A stretch of 45,487 bases of DNA from CAZPNX01 sp964588285 (GCA_964588285.1 CAZPNX010000019.1:1-45487), one strand, 5' to 3'; shown: positions 1 to 8,032, counted from the first letter of the stretch. The notes: generated from the sequence alone by a model not told the origin. Made by a program: numbers and translations.

Positions 1-66
1 AGATAGTCTAACCGATAGGGGTGACATTCCTGAAGCAATGGGATAATCATTTAAAGGAATAGAGCC

Positions 67-414
67 ATGCACCCCCAACTGGAACTTTTGGTCACCCTCC
101 ACGACCTGGAGCTGACCATCAAGGAAGCCACCGAGGACGCCGCCAACCAGAAGGCCCTGGGATTCAAGATCGACGGCCTGGAGCATATCATCCAGGCCCG
201 GGCCGACATCGAGAAACAGGTCGAACCTGCCATCATCGACCGCTATCGCAAGCTCAAGGAGCGGTATGGAAGGCCGGTGGTTCCGGTCATCAACAGCATC
301 TGCTGCGGCTGCTATATCAGGATGCCGACCGCCCTGGCCAGCGACACCGAACGAAATCAGCATATCAGCACCTGCGGCAACTGCGGCCGTTTTCTCTACT
401 GGGTTTCGGAGTAA
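67..414 (+). CDS. C4 zinc-ribbon protein (zf-RING_7/DUF164-like)
   Basis: A 115-residue protein. The first ~65 residues are charged and look helical or coiled-coil. The C-terminal ~40 residues hold a four-cysteine zinc ribbon: CCGC near residue 78 and CGNCGRFLYW near the end. A coiled coil followed by this ribbon is typical of the zf-RING_7 family, whose members may bind nucleic acid, but the exact role is unknown. An AAAGGA ribosome-binding site lies upstream of the ATG. It is the first gene of a plus-strand run with rpmB 29 bp downstream. It is shorter than typical family members (~240 aa), which carry a longer coiled coil. The family assignment is fairly secure; no function is claimed. Confidence 0.75.
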   Translation: MHPQLELLVTLHDLELTIKEATEDAANQKALGFKIDGLEHIIQARADIEKQVEPAIIDRYRKLKERYGRPVVPVINSICCGCYIRMPTALASDTERNQHISTCGNCGRFLYWVSE

Positions 415-443
415 AAATATAATTCATATTCGAAAGGACACCC

Positions 444-635
444 ATGTCACGCATCTGCGATATATGCGGCAAGGGCGCGGCCTTCGGCCACTCGGTCAGC
501 CACGCCAAAAACGCCGGCCCGCGCCGGTGGAACCCCAACCTACAAAAGGTCAAAGCCGAGGTTGAGGGCAAGATTAAGCGCATCAGCGTCTGCACCGCCT
601 GCCTTCGTTCCGGCAAGGTCACTAAGGCCAAGTGA
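444..635 (+). CDS. rpmB: 50S ribosomal protein L28
   Basis: A 63-residue L28 of the large ribosomal subunit. The N-terminus (MSRICDICGK) and C-terminal CTACLRSGKV give two CxxC pairs, so this is the zinc-binding (C+) form. The central NPNLQKVK segment is the L28 core. The length is normal for the short bacterial form. An AAAGGA ribosome-binding site precedes the ATG. It is separated from its frequent partner rpmG and lies between a zinc-ribbon protein and a NUDIX hydrolase. Confidence 0.96.
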   Translation: MSRICDICGKGAAFGHSVSHAKNAGPRRWNPNLQKVKAEVEGKIKRISVCTACLRSGKVTKAK

Positions 636-674
636 GCCATGGGCTGCCGGCCGAATGCCGTGCAGCCTTTTCTT

Positions 675-1181
675 ATGTCCCGCGCCGTATTTAAATTTTG
701 CCCCCTTTGCGGCCGTCGCCTCTCATTCCGCCGGCTGGACGGACACCGCCGCCGTTTCTGTCCGGCCTGCGGTTTCATCCATTACCGCAACCCCACCCCG
801 GCCGTGGGGGTGCTGTTGGTCCGGGGCGGCCACCTGCTTTTGGTGAAAAGAAAGTATCCACCCCTGGTCGGATTGTGGTCTATGCCGGCCGGATTCATGG
901 AGTATGGGGAAAGCCCCCGGGATTGCGCCGTCCGGGAGACAAGGGAGGAGACCGACCTTAGGGTGAAGATCGGGGAGCTTATTGGCGTCTACAGCGGTTG
1001 CGACGACCCTCGCACCCATGCCATCCTGATAGTCTATCGGGCGGTCCGGTTCTTCGGAAAGCCGGCAGCCGGTGACGATGCCTCGGAGATCGGCTGGTTT
1101 CCGTTGGATAAGCTGCCCCGGCTGGCTTTCGCTGCCCACCGCCGGGCCATCCGCGACCTGATGAAATTTCAGACAGCATGA
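675..1181 (+). CDS. NUDIX hydrolase with N-terminal zinc ribbon
   Basis: A 168-residue protein from the internal ATG at 675; an upstream in-frame ATG at 639 is possible but adds a non-conserved leader. Residues ~7-30 form a zinc ribbon (CPLCGRRL and CPACGF). The NUDIX box follows as GFMEYGE-x7-RETREETDL, which matches Gx5Ex7REUXEE except that the usual Gly before the last hydrophobic residue is Asp. Such proteins hydrolyse nucleoside diphosphates linked to another moiety (ADP-ribose, NADH or similar); the substrate cannot be told from sequence. The stop overlaps the ruvX start in ATGA, so the two are probably translationally coupled. Confidence 0.9.
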   Translation: MSRAVFKFCPLCGRRLSFRRLDGHRRRFCPACGFIHYRNPTPAVGVLLVRGGHLLLVKRKYPPLVGLWSMPAGFMEYGESPRDCAVRETREETDLRVKIGELIGVYSGCDDPRTHAILIVYRAVRFFGKPAAGDDASEIGWFPLDKLPRLAFAAHRRAIRDLMKFQTA

Positions 1182-1609
1182 GCCGGCCCCGTATACTGTG
1201 CCTGGACCTGGGCAGGCGCCGGGTTGGTATGGCGGTGAGCGACGAACTCGGGATTACCGCCCAAGGCCTGCCGACCATTGAGATCAAGAACCTGGATGAT
1301 CTGTTGCATAAGCTTCAGCCGGTGCTTTCCGAATACCAGATAGCCGAAGTCGTCCTCGGCCAGCCCTCGAAACTTGACGGCTCGGACACCGACCTCACCT
1401 CCTTCGTGCTCCAGACCAAGCAGCGCTTGGAATCCTCTCTCGGCCTTCCGATACACCTCTACGACGAGCGCCTCACCAGCCGCATCGCCCAGCAAGCGGT
1501 TCATGCAATGGGATGCAAGCTCAAGGGCCGCAAGAAGGCGCTGGACCGGATCTCTGCCTCTATCATCCTTTCCGATTTTATGAGCCAACATGGCAAGAAG
1601 AAGCCATAA
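1178..1609 (+). CDS. ruvX: Putative pre-16S rRNA nuclease / Holliday junction resolvase YqgF (RuvX)
   Basis: A 143-residue RNase H-like protein of the YqgF family. The N-terminal LCLDLGRRRVGMAVSDE carries the first catalytic Asp and the GxxRVG[VM]A signature. LYDERLTS in the middle carries the catalytic Glu, and the C-terminal LDRISASIIL carries the last acidic residue. In E. coli YqgF processes the 5' end of 16S rRNA; a resolvase role is also proposed. It overlaps the NUDIX gene by 4 bp and mltG by 20 bp, so it sits inside one operon. The yqgF-mltG pairing is common in bacteria and supports the call. Confidence 0.95.
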   Translation: MSRPRILCLDLGRRRVGMAVSDELGITAQGLPTIEIKNLDDLLHKLQPVLSEYQIAEVVLGQPSKLDGSDTDLTSFVLQTKQRLESSLGLPIHLYDERLTSRIAQQAVHAMGCKLKGRKKALDRISASIILSDFMSQHGKKKP

Positions 1610-2603
1610 CATATTGCCCCCAGCGATAACAACTGTTACGGCTCTGGCGGCGGCTTATATTGCCTACGTTTTGTTCTTTCCCCCAATGCCCCCGGCCTCT
1701 TGGGAAACCCGTTCCTTAACCGTTCCCAGGGGTGCCTCTACAGCCGTCATCGCCAAATTACTGGCCGATAACGGCGTCATCCGCCACCCCCGGGCCTTTA
1801 GAACTGCCGCCACGTTTTTCGGATTGAACAGAAAGCTTAAGGCCGGACGCTATCTTTTCTCCATGCCTCTTTCCACTTGGCAGGCCCTGATGAAGCTGCG
1901 GACCGGCGCCGTGGCCTACCACAAGGTGACCGTGGCCGAGGGTCTGACCATGGCCCGCATCGCCGGCCTGCTGCAACAACAGGCCGGGGTGGATAGCCTG
2001 GGCTTCATGGAGGTTTGCCGCCACCCCGGAATGTTAGAGCGTTATAAGATACCGGCTCAGAACCTCGAGGGCTACCTCTACCCGGATACCTACGACTTTG
2101 AGTGGGGCACCTCTCCCTCTAAGGCGGTGACGGCCATGCTCGATAACTTCCGGTCGAATTTCGACACTTCCTGGGCCACAGAGCTCCAGCGCCGTAAGCT
2201 CACGACGCACCAGGCGGTGATCATGGCCTCTCTGGTGGAGCGCGAGGCCCAGGTGGATTCGGAACGTGCCTTAGTGGCCTCGGTCTTCTACAACCGGCTC
2301 CGCCTCTATCGCCCGCTGGAGTCTTGCGCCTCGATCGAGTACGTCCTGCCCCGGCACAAGAACACCAGGCTGACCTACGCCGACCTCAAGATCGACTCCC
2401 CCTATAACACCTATAAAAGAATAGGGCTACCACCCGGCCCCATCAGCAACCCGGGGCGGGCGTCGCTGAAAGCCTCGGTTTTTCCGGCTAAAACCGATTA
2501 CCTCTACTTTGTTTCCCGCGGCGACGGGGGGCATATCTTTACAAAGACTTTGCAGGAGCACATCCGGGCTAAAAATATCTGCCAGAGGCTGAAGGGAAGG
2601 TAA
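1590..2603 (+). CDS. mltG: Endolytic murein transglycosylase MltG (YceG-like)
   Basis: A 337-residue protein with one N-terminal membrane segment (about residues 11-32). A periplasmic LysM-like region is followed by the YceG catalytic domain. Diagnostic stretches are LEGYLYPDTYDF, MASLVEREAQ with the catalytic Glu, IDSPYNTYK and GLPPGPISNPG. MltG cleaves nascent glycan strands and so limits peptidoglycan chain length at the inner membrane. The start is inside the last 20 bp of ruvX, consistent with coupling. The length is normal. Transcription probably ends at the hairpin at 2722-2759. Confidence 0.96.
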   Translation: MARRSHNILPPAITTVTALAAAYIAYVLFFPPMPPASWETRSLTVPRGASTAVIAKLLADNGVIRHPRAFRTAATFFGLNRKLKAGRYLFSMPLSTWQALMKLRTGAVAYHKVTVAEGLTMARIAGLLQQQAGVDSLGFMEVCRHPGMLERYKIPAQNLEGYLYPDTYDFEWGTSPSKAVTAMLDNFRSNFDTSWATELQRRKLTTHQAVIMASLVEREAQVDSERALVASVFYNRLRLYRPLESCASIEYVLPRHKNTRLTYADLKIDSPYNTYKRIGLPPGPISNPGRASLKASVFPAKTDYLYFVSRGDGGHIFTKTLQEHIRAKNICQRLKGR

Positions 2604-2611
2604 ATAAAAAA

Positions 2612-2678
2612 GTCACCCTATGCACCTAGCGTGGACATCAAGCGGAGTCGAGATGGAGTCTATTTGTCGAAGGGTGAC
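2612..2678. repeat. Intergenic palindromic repeat
   Basis: Eight-base arms GTCACCCT (2612-2619) and AGGGTGAC (2671-2678) enclose about 50 bases, including TTGTCGA next to the right arm. The arm style recurs as GTCATGCT/AGCATGAC at 30707 and as GTCATCCT-type arms near 32372, so this is probably one copy of a dispersed REP-like family. It lies between the mltG stop and the bidirectional terminator. Confidence 0.6.
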
Positions 2679-2721
2679 TCTCCCATAGCACAATCGCCAT
2701 GGCTTAACCAGCTCATTATGA

Positions 2722-2759
2722 CGCAAAAGCCCGGTCTCGTTAGAGACCGGGCTTTTGCG
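2722..2759. terminator. Strong bidirectional intrinsic terminator
   Basis: A perfect 17-bp inverted repeat (2722-2738 and 2743-2759) with a GTTA loop. The core is GCCCGGTCTC and the arms end in AAAA/TTTT. It lies between two convergent gene sets: the plus-strand run ending with mltG and the minus-strand run ending with the 44-aa gene. It can serve both. Confidence 0.9.
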
Positions 2760-2772
2760 AAAACAAGGCTGA

Positions 2773-2907
2773 CTACCCCACCTTCTTCCAGCCGGCTTTC
2801 TCCAGCAAATTTTTGATGTTCACTTTGCCGACTTCGTCGCCGTCGGCGTTCTGGAGGATGATGTTCTCCTCATCGTCGTCCAGCATCCACTCTGCGTAAT
2901 CAGGCAT
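2773..2907 (-). CDS. Small acidic 44-aa protein, unknown function
   Basis: The ATG at 2907 is preceded by AAGGAG at good spacing, and a 44-codon frame runs to TAG at 2773. The product begins MPDYAEWMLDDDEENIIL and ends AGWKKVG. It is rich in Asp and Glu in the first half and Lys in the last quarter, with no signal peptide or membrane segment. It lies ~80 bp downstream of era on the same strand and just before the terminator at 2722-2759, so it is probably the last gene of that transcript. A perfect inverted repeat, TAGACC-tgcc-GGTCTA (2941-2956), lies between era and this gene and could be a regulatory site. I do not recognise the family. Confidence 0.7.
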   Translation of the reverse strand: MPDYAEWMLDDDEENIILQNADGDEVGKVNIKNLLEKAGWKKVG

Positions 2908-2986
2908 AGGCTTCTCCTTGTTATCGTTTAGTAGATGTTTTAGACCTGCCGGTCTATATGTTCCTTTTATGCCTCTTGTGGCCCGA

Positions 2987-3856
2987 TTACAGCCCCAACT
3001 CCCTCAAATCCCCCTCCCGCTCCCGCCACTTCTTCTTGACCTTGACGAACAACTCTAAAAAGACCGGCCTCCCCAGAAATTCCTCGATCTCCTTCCGGGC
3101 AGCGGTGCCAATGGCCTTGATCTTCCGCCCCCCCTGCCCCACCACGATGGCCTTCTGCGACGGCCGCTCCACCCAGATGGTGGCCTGGATCAAATCCTTT
3201 CTTCCCGAATGTTCCCTAAAGGCATCTATAACCACCGCCGTGGCGTAGGGTACCTCGGCCCCGCAAAGCTCGAACAGCTTCTCCCGGATCAGCTCGGAGA
3301 CGAAGAATTTCTCCGGCTGATCGGTCAGGGTGTCCGGATCGTAAAATGGCTTCCCCTCCGAAAGCTTGGAGATAATGCCCTGTCTCAAATCGTCCAGCCC
3401 GAACTTTCGCAGGGCGGAGATCGGGTAGATGTCGTCGATGCCTGTCTTCAAGTTGACTTCGGCGATCAAAGGCAGCAGTCGCTCCTTGGTCACCAGATCT
3501 ATCTTGTTGAGGACGATGACGGTCTTCGCCCTGTTCTGCTTGGCCAGGAACCCCAGGTCCTCGTCCCTGATGCCCTTGCCGGCGTCTACCAGGTACAGTT
3601 GGACGTCTGCCTCCCGGATGCTGGACTGGGCGATCTTTAAAAGGCTCTTCTGCATCAGGTACTTGGGCTCCAATAGGCCCGGGGTGTCCAAAAAGACGAT
3701 CTGGTGATCCGGTCCGCTGTCCACCCCCAGCACCCTTTGCCTGGTGGTCTGGGGCCGGCGGCTGACTGCCGCCAGCTTCACGCCCAGAAAGGCGTTGAGC
3801 AGGGTTGATTTGCCGGCGTTGGGCCGGCCGGCGATGGCGCAGTAGCCTACTTTCAT
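2987..3856 (-). CDS. era: GTPase Era
   Basis: A 289-residue Era GTPase, which acts in 30S subunit assembly by binding the 16S rRNA 3' end. Seen motifs: G1 GRPNAGKS (residues 10-17), the PQTTR switch region (35-39), G3 DTPG (57-60), G4 NKID (117-120), and a C-terminal KH domain with VGQGGRKIKAIG followed by FLELFVKVKKKWRE. The length and domain order are normal. The start matches the family N-terminus. Upstream is a short AACGTTG-repeat spacer and then the DUF4833-like gene. Confidence 0.98.
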   Translation of the reverse strand: MKVGYCAIAGRPNAGKSTLLNAFLGVKLAAVSRRPQTTRQRVLGVDSGPDHQIVFLDTPGLLEPKYLMQKSLLKIAQSSIREADVQLYLVDAGKGIRDEDLGFLAKQNRAKTVIVLNKIDLVTKERLLPLIAEVNLKTGIDDIYPISALRKFGLDDLRQGIISKLSEGKPFYDPDTLTDQPEKFFVSELIREKLFELCGAEVPYATAVVIDAFREHSGRKDLIQATIWVERPSQKAIVVGQGGRKIKAIGTAARKEIEEFLGRPVFLELFVKVKKKWREREGDLRELGL

Positions 3857-3866
3857 CCCTACGTAG

Positions 3867-3899
3867 AACGTTGAACGTTGATCGTTGAACGCAACGTTC
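3867..3899. repeat. Short AACGTTG repeat cluster
   Basis: The 40-bp gap between era and the upstream gene is made mostly of iterated GAACGTTG, GAACGTTG and ATCGTTGAAC, then the inverted CAACGTTC. AACGTT is itself palindromic, so the stretch can fold in several registers. The arrangement is seen directly; the role is unknown. Confidence 0.5.
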
Positions 3900-4422
3900 A
3901 GTCCTTCTTGGGGATGAACAGCTCGTAGGTCTTGGTGCCGAACTCGATGTCGGTGCCGTGGAGCTTGATGGAGTCCGGCTTGGAGTTGCCCTTGGAGAAG
4001 ATGTGCATCCTGGTGAAGTACGAGGGCCGGCCGTCGATGATCATCTCGGCCCGGGCCTTGCCCTCCTGCAGGTAGACCTTGATCAGCCTCTCCTTGAAGG
4101 GTTTTAAGGTCATGTTGTAGTGCTTGCCCGACTTGTCCGGCGAGATATTGAAGCCGTAAACCTTGGTCCGTTCAATTAGGTTCATGCCCTCGATGGTCTT
4201 GCCGCTGGGGTCCTTGGCCCACATGATCCAGTAGGCCTTCACCGGCTCCTCGGGGTCGAGCTTGCCCTCGGCGGTGAGGTTGGCCTCGTAGTAGAGCTTG
4301 TTGGCGTTCATGGTGCGCTCGATGTGGAACAGCGGCTGGGACTGCCCCGAACCTTGTCGAGAGCTTTGAGCGGAAAGCATGGCGGCAACCGCCATCAGGA
4401 CGGGGATCAGAAGCTTTCTCAT
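3898..4422 (-). CDS. Secreted DUF4833-like protein
   Basis: A 174-residue protein with a signal peptide (MRKLLIPVLMAVAAMLSAQ). The body contains LFHIERTMNANKLYYEAN, PVKAYWIMWAKD and a C-terminal TYELFIPKKD. The FxIxRxxNxNxVxY / PVxxYWI pattern is that of the DUF4833 family, which has no known function. The mature part is probably periplasmic. The codons just after the signal peptide (4345-4375) resemble the GC-rich repeat sequence of the window's right end, so the SSRQGSGQSQ linker may come from a repeat insertion; this is inference. It is followed on the same strand by era. Confidence 0.75.
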   Translation of the reverse strand: MRKLLIPVLMAVAAMLSAQSSRQGSGQSQPLFHIERTMNANKLYYEANLTAEGKLDPEEPVKAYWIMWAKDPSGKTIEGMNLIERTKVYGFNISPDKSGKHYNMTLKPFKERLIKVYLQEGKARAEMIIDGRPSYFTRMHIFSKGNSKPDSIKLHGTDIEFGTKTYELFIPKKD

Positions 4423-4437
4423 GGCTGCTTCCTCAAA

Positions 4438-5217
4438 TCAGTTCTCATTTGAGTTTTCTGGATATCTCTCCTTGACGCCCAGGGAACCGGCTATAGCCTG
4501 TAAGGCCCGGGTTATGTCGTCCAGCATTTTCTTGCACTTGGCGTAATCGATCTGGTATCCGTCCTGCCTGATGAGCGCTCCCTGGTCGCTGATCTCGGCC
4601 CCCTTGTGCTGAAATAGCTCCAGCAGCGCCTGTTGGCTCTGGACGCTTTTGGCCAGGTACCGGGCCTTGAGTTCGTCACGGGCCTGGATGGCGGCCGCCT
4701 TGTCCAGCTCGGCGTTGCCGGTTTCTATTCCGGCCGTTTTGCCAAAAGACAGGTTTCTGTTCCAGAATCCGGAACGGACGATCTTCAGTCCCAATCCCAA
4801 GGGTTCGGGAAAAAACGCTCTGGCCTCGGTATAGCTCTTTTTATTCTGGTGTACCAGCTTGATCTCTGCCTGGTAGCCGTTGTAGCGTCCACCGATGGCC
4901 AAGGGCTGGGACAGCGAAAGCATGGACTTGAGAAACCCGCTCTGCTCCAGCCGCCGAAAGGCCTTCTCGGCTTCGGTGCGGTTGCCTCCGCGGTAGGAGG
5001 CCAACCTCTGGCGGTAAGCCTGGTCCAGGGTTGCCGGCTGCTGTTCCCATTGGCACTGGAGCCCCAGCTTGACCGCCAAATCCTTTAGCTTCAAGGTCTG
5101 TGATTGTCGGCGACGATAGCTCAGGTACATGGAAAACGGAACTGCCACCAAGAAGATGATCAGCGGCAGGTATTCTCCAACACCGCGAAGAATCCTGAAA
5201 ATCGATTCACTGCTCAT
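4438..5217 (-). CDS. Membrane-anchored protein of unknown function
   Basis: A 259-residue protein with one membrane segment near the N-terminus (YLPLIIFLVAVPFSMYLSY, about residues 14-32) and then a soluble region. The soluble part has a helical, charged stretch around residues 65-95, a beta-rich middle (YNGYQAEIKLVHQNK) and a helical C-terminal third. I do not recognise the family. Its start overlaps the rmuC stop by 4 bp, so it is probably co-translated with rmuC. Confidence 0.7.
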   Translation of the reverse strand: MSSESIFRILRGVGEYLPLIIFLVAVPFSMYLSYRRRQSQTLKLKDLAVKLGLQCQWEQQPATLDQAYRQRLASYRGGNRTEAEKAFRRLEQSGFLKSMLSLSQPLAIGGRYNGYQAEIKLVHQNKKSYTEARAFFPEPLGLGLKIVRSGFWNRNLSFGKTAGIETGNAELDKAAAIQARDELKARYLAKSVQSQQALLELFQHKGAEISDQGALIRQDGYQIDYAKCKKMLDDITRALQAIAGSLGVKERYPENSNEN

Positions 5218-6308
5218 GCCTCTATCTCTTTAGGTGCCGCCCCAGCTTCCATCTGCCTGCCCTCCACTCCTTCAAGTCGGTCTTCGAATTTGGCCAGCCT
5301 TTTTTCGGCCTCGTCATAGCGGTTGGCGGCGTTCTTGAGGTGGGTGCCCACCGTCTCGAAGTCGCCCCGGAACCGGGCCAGATCGCCCTTGAGCCGGGCC
5401 AGGGAGTCGATGATCTCCTGGGCCCTCTCCTCCACCCTCATGCCGCGCAGGCCCAGCACTATGGCCTGGAGGTAGGCGTAGAAGGAGTTGGGCGAGACCG
5501 GTATCACCCGGCTTTCGATGGCGTAGTTGGCGATGGACTTGTCCTCGCCGAAGGCCTCGTCCTTGATGATGGTCTCGTAATAGACGTTCTCGGCCGGAAT
5601 GTACATCAGAGCGAAGTCGAAGGTGCCCTCGTCGGGCAGGATGTACTTTTTGGCGATGGCGTCCACATGCTTCTTAACGTCGCGGACGAACTCACGGCGC
5701 TGGCGCTTTCTCTCCTCATCGGTCTGGGACTCGACCAGGCGACGGAAGTTCTCCAGGGGAAACTTGGCGTCCACCGGCACCAGTTTGCCGGAGAGCCTGA
5801 CCACTGCGTCGACCTTGTCGCCGCTGCCGAATACGTATTGCAGCTGGTAGTGTTGGGGCGGCAGGATCTGGGACAGCAGGTCGGCCAGGAAATACTCGCC
5901 CAGTCCGCCCCGGATCTTGGGCGACCTCAGGATGTCCTGCAGGGAGGATATATTCTTGCCCACCTCCTGCATGTTCTCGGCCGTCTTCGACAGGGTCCCC
6001 AGCTGCTTGTTGACGTCGCTGATGACCCGGGCGGCCCCGTCCAGCCGCTGGTTGACCGAATCCATGGATGCCCCCAGCTTGCGGTCCACCTCCGAAAGGC
6101 GCGTATCCAGCACCTGCCGGCTCTCGGCCAGTCTGGAGTCGAGCGAGGCCCGGGTGTCCTGCATCCACTGGGACATCAGGGACATGGCTTGGTCGTTTTT
6201 CTGGGCCTCGCGAAGCTCGCGCAGTTGGCGGCCCAGCCCCTGCCACAGCAGGAACATCCCGGCGGCCACGGCGGCGGTGAGGATCGTCAGTATAACAGTG
6301 AATAGCAT
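5214..6308 (-). CDS. rmuC: DNA recombination protein RmuC homologue
   Basis: A 364-residue RmuC-family protein. An N-terminal membrane helix (residues ~4-22) is followed by a long coiled coil (to about residue 120) and then the RmuC core. The core includes RGGLGEYFLADLLSQILP, VDAKFPLENFRRL, FALMYIPAENVYYE and VIPVSPNSFYAYLQ, and resembles a restriction-endonuclease-like nuclease fold. In E. coli rmuC mutants show raised recombination at inverted repeats; the biochemical role is unsettled. A short coiled coil closes the protein. The adjacent REP-like palindrome at 6358-6390 separates it from the patatin genes. Confidence 0.95.
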   Translation of the reverse strand: MLFTVILTILTAAVAAGMFLLWQGLGRQLRELREAQKNDQAMSLMSQWMQDTRASLDSRLAESRQVLDTRLSEVDRKLGASMDSVNQRLDGAARVISDVNKQLGTLSKTAENMQEVGKNISSLQDILRSPKIRGGLGEYFLADLLSQILPPQHYQLQYVFGSGDKVDAVVRLSGKLVPVDAKFPLENFRRLVESQTDEERKRQRREFVRDVKKHVDAIAKKYILPDEGTFDFALMYIPAENVYYETIIKDEAFGEDKSIANYAIESRVIPVSPNSFYAYLQAIVLGLRGMRVEERAQEIIDSLARLKGDLARFRGDFETVGTHLKNAANRYDEAEKRLAKFEDRLEGVEGRQMEAGAAPKEIEA

Positions 6309-6325
6309 ATGGCGTGTGTTTGCCT

Positions 6326-6420
6326 CATTGCGAGATGGGCTTCGCCGCCTCGGCTACGAAGCAATCACTGACTATACGCTGGATTGCTTCGCTTGTCCGG
6401 CACGTAGGCCGGCTTGTCAT
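6326..6420. repeat. REP-like palindromic repeat
   Basis: The gap between the second patatin gene and rmuC begins CATTGCGAG and contains GAAGCAATC (6358-6366) and its exact complement GATTGCTTC (6382-6390). It is followed by CGCTTGTCC and a CCGGCACGTAGGCCGG palindrome. Similar ATTGCGAG/GAAGCAATC arrangements are common dispersed intergenic repeats in other bacteria. No coding content is seen. Confidence 0.65.
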
Positions 6421-6442
6421 GACCAACGGCAATCGGTAAAAG

Positions 6443-7243
6443 TCAGGCATTGGCCTTCCCCACCGCCGCCCGCTCCCGGATCCGGCCCAGCTTCTCCCTG
6501 GCCGCCCGATAGCCGGCCTCGATCAGCGACTGGGCGGCCGAGAAGTCCCAGGACGACACTTCCCCGGTCTTGACCTTGACCAGCACATCCAGCTCGTTTT
6601 CGTAAAGCTCCAGCAGGCTCTCGTTGGCCAGCAGCATGGAGCGGATGCCTATCTCGAACAGGTTGGTCGGCTCGTAACGGCCCGGCTCGAAGGCCACCCC
6701 GATGGAAACTTCGACGCCGCACTTCTTGAGAGCCTCGGCCGGTAGCGGCGCTTTGATGCCGCCGTCGGAGAGCAGCCAGCCGCCCATCTTCACCGGCGCG
6801 TAGGCCACCGGCACCGAGCACGAGGCCCGCACCGCCGGGGCGATCAAGTCGTCCTCGCTTTGCGGGAAAACAACCTCCTGACCCGAGATCAGGTCCACCG
6901 TCACCACCGACAGGGGCAGCTTGAGCTCGGAAAACCTTCTGTCCTTGCCGATGAGCTCGTCCACCAGCTTTTCGATGGGCTCTGACGAGACCAGGCCTTT
7001 GTTCTTGAGCACCAGGGTCGGGGCCATCAGCTTGGCCCAGGATATCTCCTTGGCTATCTGCTCCAACCTGTCTGCCTTGATGCCCGAGGCATATAAACAA
7101 CCGATCAATGCCCCGCCTGATGTTCCTGCCACGCAATCGATTACGATGTTATCTTCCTCTATTGCTTTAAGCACACCAATATGCGCCAGACAGTACCCCA
7201 CGCCCCCGGAGAGGGCCAACCCGATCTTCGGATTGTTTCCCAT
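6443..7243 (-). CDS. Patatin-like phospholipase (paralogue 2)
   Basis: A 266-residue patatin-domain protein, a predicted acyl hydrolase with a Ser-Asp dyad. The nucleophile motif is GTSGG with Ser42, and the Asp lies in SDGG in the second half. The N-terminal IGLALSGGVGYCLAHIGVL aligns with the RssA-type glycine-rich loop, but the usual GGxR/K pattern is replaced by GGVGY. There is no signal peptide. It is clearly homologous to the neighbouring 261-aa gene (shared ASGIKxDRLExIAK, GKDRRF, RASCS), so the pair is a tandem duplication. Only 3 bp separate the two genes. Confidence 0.9.
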   Translation of the reverse strand: MGNNPKIGLALSGGVGYCLAHIGVLKAIEEDNIVIDCVAGTSGGALIGCLYASGIKADRLEQIAKEISWAKLMAPTLVLKNKGLVSSEPIEKLVDELIGKDRRFSELKLPLSVVTVDLISGQEVVFPQSEDDLIAPAVRASCSVPVAYAPVKMGGWLLSDGGIKAPLPAEALKKCGVEVSIGVAFEPGRYEPTNLFEIGIRSMLLANESLLELYENELDVLVKVKTGEVSSWDFSAAQSLIEAGYRAAREKLGRIRERAAVGKANA

Positions 7244-7246
7244 CTA

Positions 7247-8032
7247 TCATCCAGCCAGCAGCGATTTAACCTTGTCCTGGTTGCGCTTCAAGGCGTCTTC
7301 GGCCGCCAGCCGCCCGATCTTGATGAAGTCGGCCGCCGCCTGCAGGTCCCAGCGGTTGGTCTGCCCCACGTTGATCTCGACCAGGAGGTCGGCTTCCCTC
7401 CTCTGGCGCTCCAGCCGCTCCTGGTTGGCGATTGACAGGGTGCGCAGGGTGACCTCGAAGATGTTGCCGGGCACGGTGCGGTTGCGCAGGAAGGTGACGC
7501 CGATGACGAACTCCATGCCCTTCTCGCGGAGCTCCAAAGTCGGCAGTTGAACCAGCATCCCGCCGTCCACCAGCAGTTTTTCTCCGTTTTTGACCGGGGA
7601 GAAGACCATGGGCAGACTGCACGAGGCTCGCACCGGCAGGGCCACGGTGTCCGATTCTTTTTCCGGGAAGATGACCTTCTCCTCGGAGATCAGGTCAACC
7701 GCAGTCACCAACAGGGGAATGGAAAGGTCGGCGAAGCGGCGATCCTTGCCCAACAGTTCTTTGACCAGATCCTCAATGGGCTTTGACGAGGCTAGCCCCT
7801 TGAATATTAGGGACAGGCCCATCAGTTTGTGCCACTTGATGGTTTTGGCGATCTCCTCCAGACGATCCGGCTTGATGCCCGAGGCGTAGAAGGCCCCTAT
7901 CAGCGCCCCGCCCGAGGTGCCGGCCATCATGTCCGGCCTGATCCCGGCCGCCTCCAGCGCCTGGAAGACGCCGATGTGGGCCATGCAGTAGCCGACACCG
8001 CCTGAGAGGGCCAGGCCGATCTTTTTAGTCAT
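7247..8032 (-). CDS. Patatin-like phospholipase (paralogue 1)
   Basis: A 261-residue patatin-domain protein with GTSGG (Ser40) and a later VDGG holding the catalytic Asp. The glycine loop reads LSGGVGYCMAHIG, with the same loss of the usual Arg/Lys as its paralogue. Predicted cytosolic lipid acyl hydrolase; the substrate is unknown. It is the upstream member of the pair and the divergence between them looks substantial, so the duplication is not recent. An AT-rich gap of ~65 bp separates it from the lipoprotein gene upstream. Confidence 0.9.
   Translation of the reverse strand: MTKKIGLALSGGVGYCMAHIGVFQALEAAGIRPDMMAGTSGGALIGAFYASGIKPDRLEEIAKTIKWHKLMGLSLIFKGLASSKPIEDLVKELLGKDRRFADLSIPLLVTAVDLISEEKVIFPEKESDTVALPVRASCSLPMVFSPVKNGEKLLVDGGMLVQLPTLELREKGMEFVIGVTFLRNRTVPGNIFEVTLRTLSIANQERLERQRREADLLVEINVGQTNRWDLQAAADFIKIGRLAAEDALKRNQDKVKSLLAG

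Noticed and set aside
2631..2816. A 61-codon plus-strand frame from GTG at 2631
   Set aside because: It runs through a palindromic repeat and the terminator hairpin and lies opposite the 44-aa gene, which has a better ribosome-binding site.
5340..6305. A 321-codon plus-strand frame opposite rmuC
   Set aside because: Shadow of a well-matched RmuC gene; low-complexity Gly/Leu/His product.
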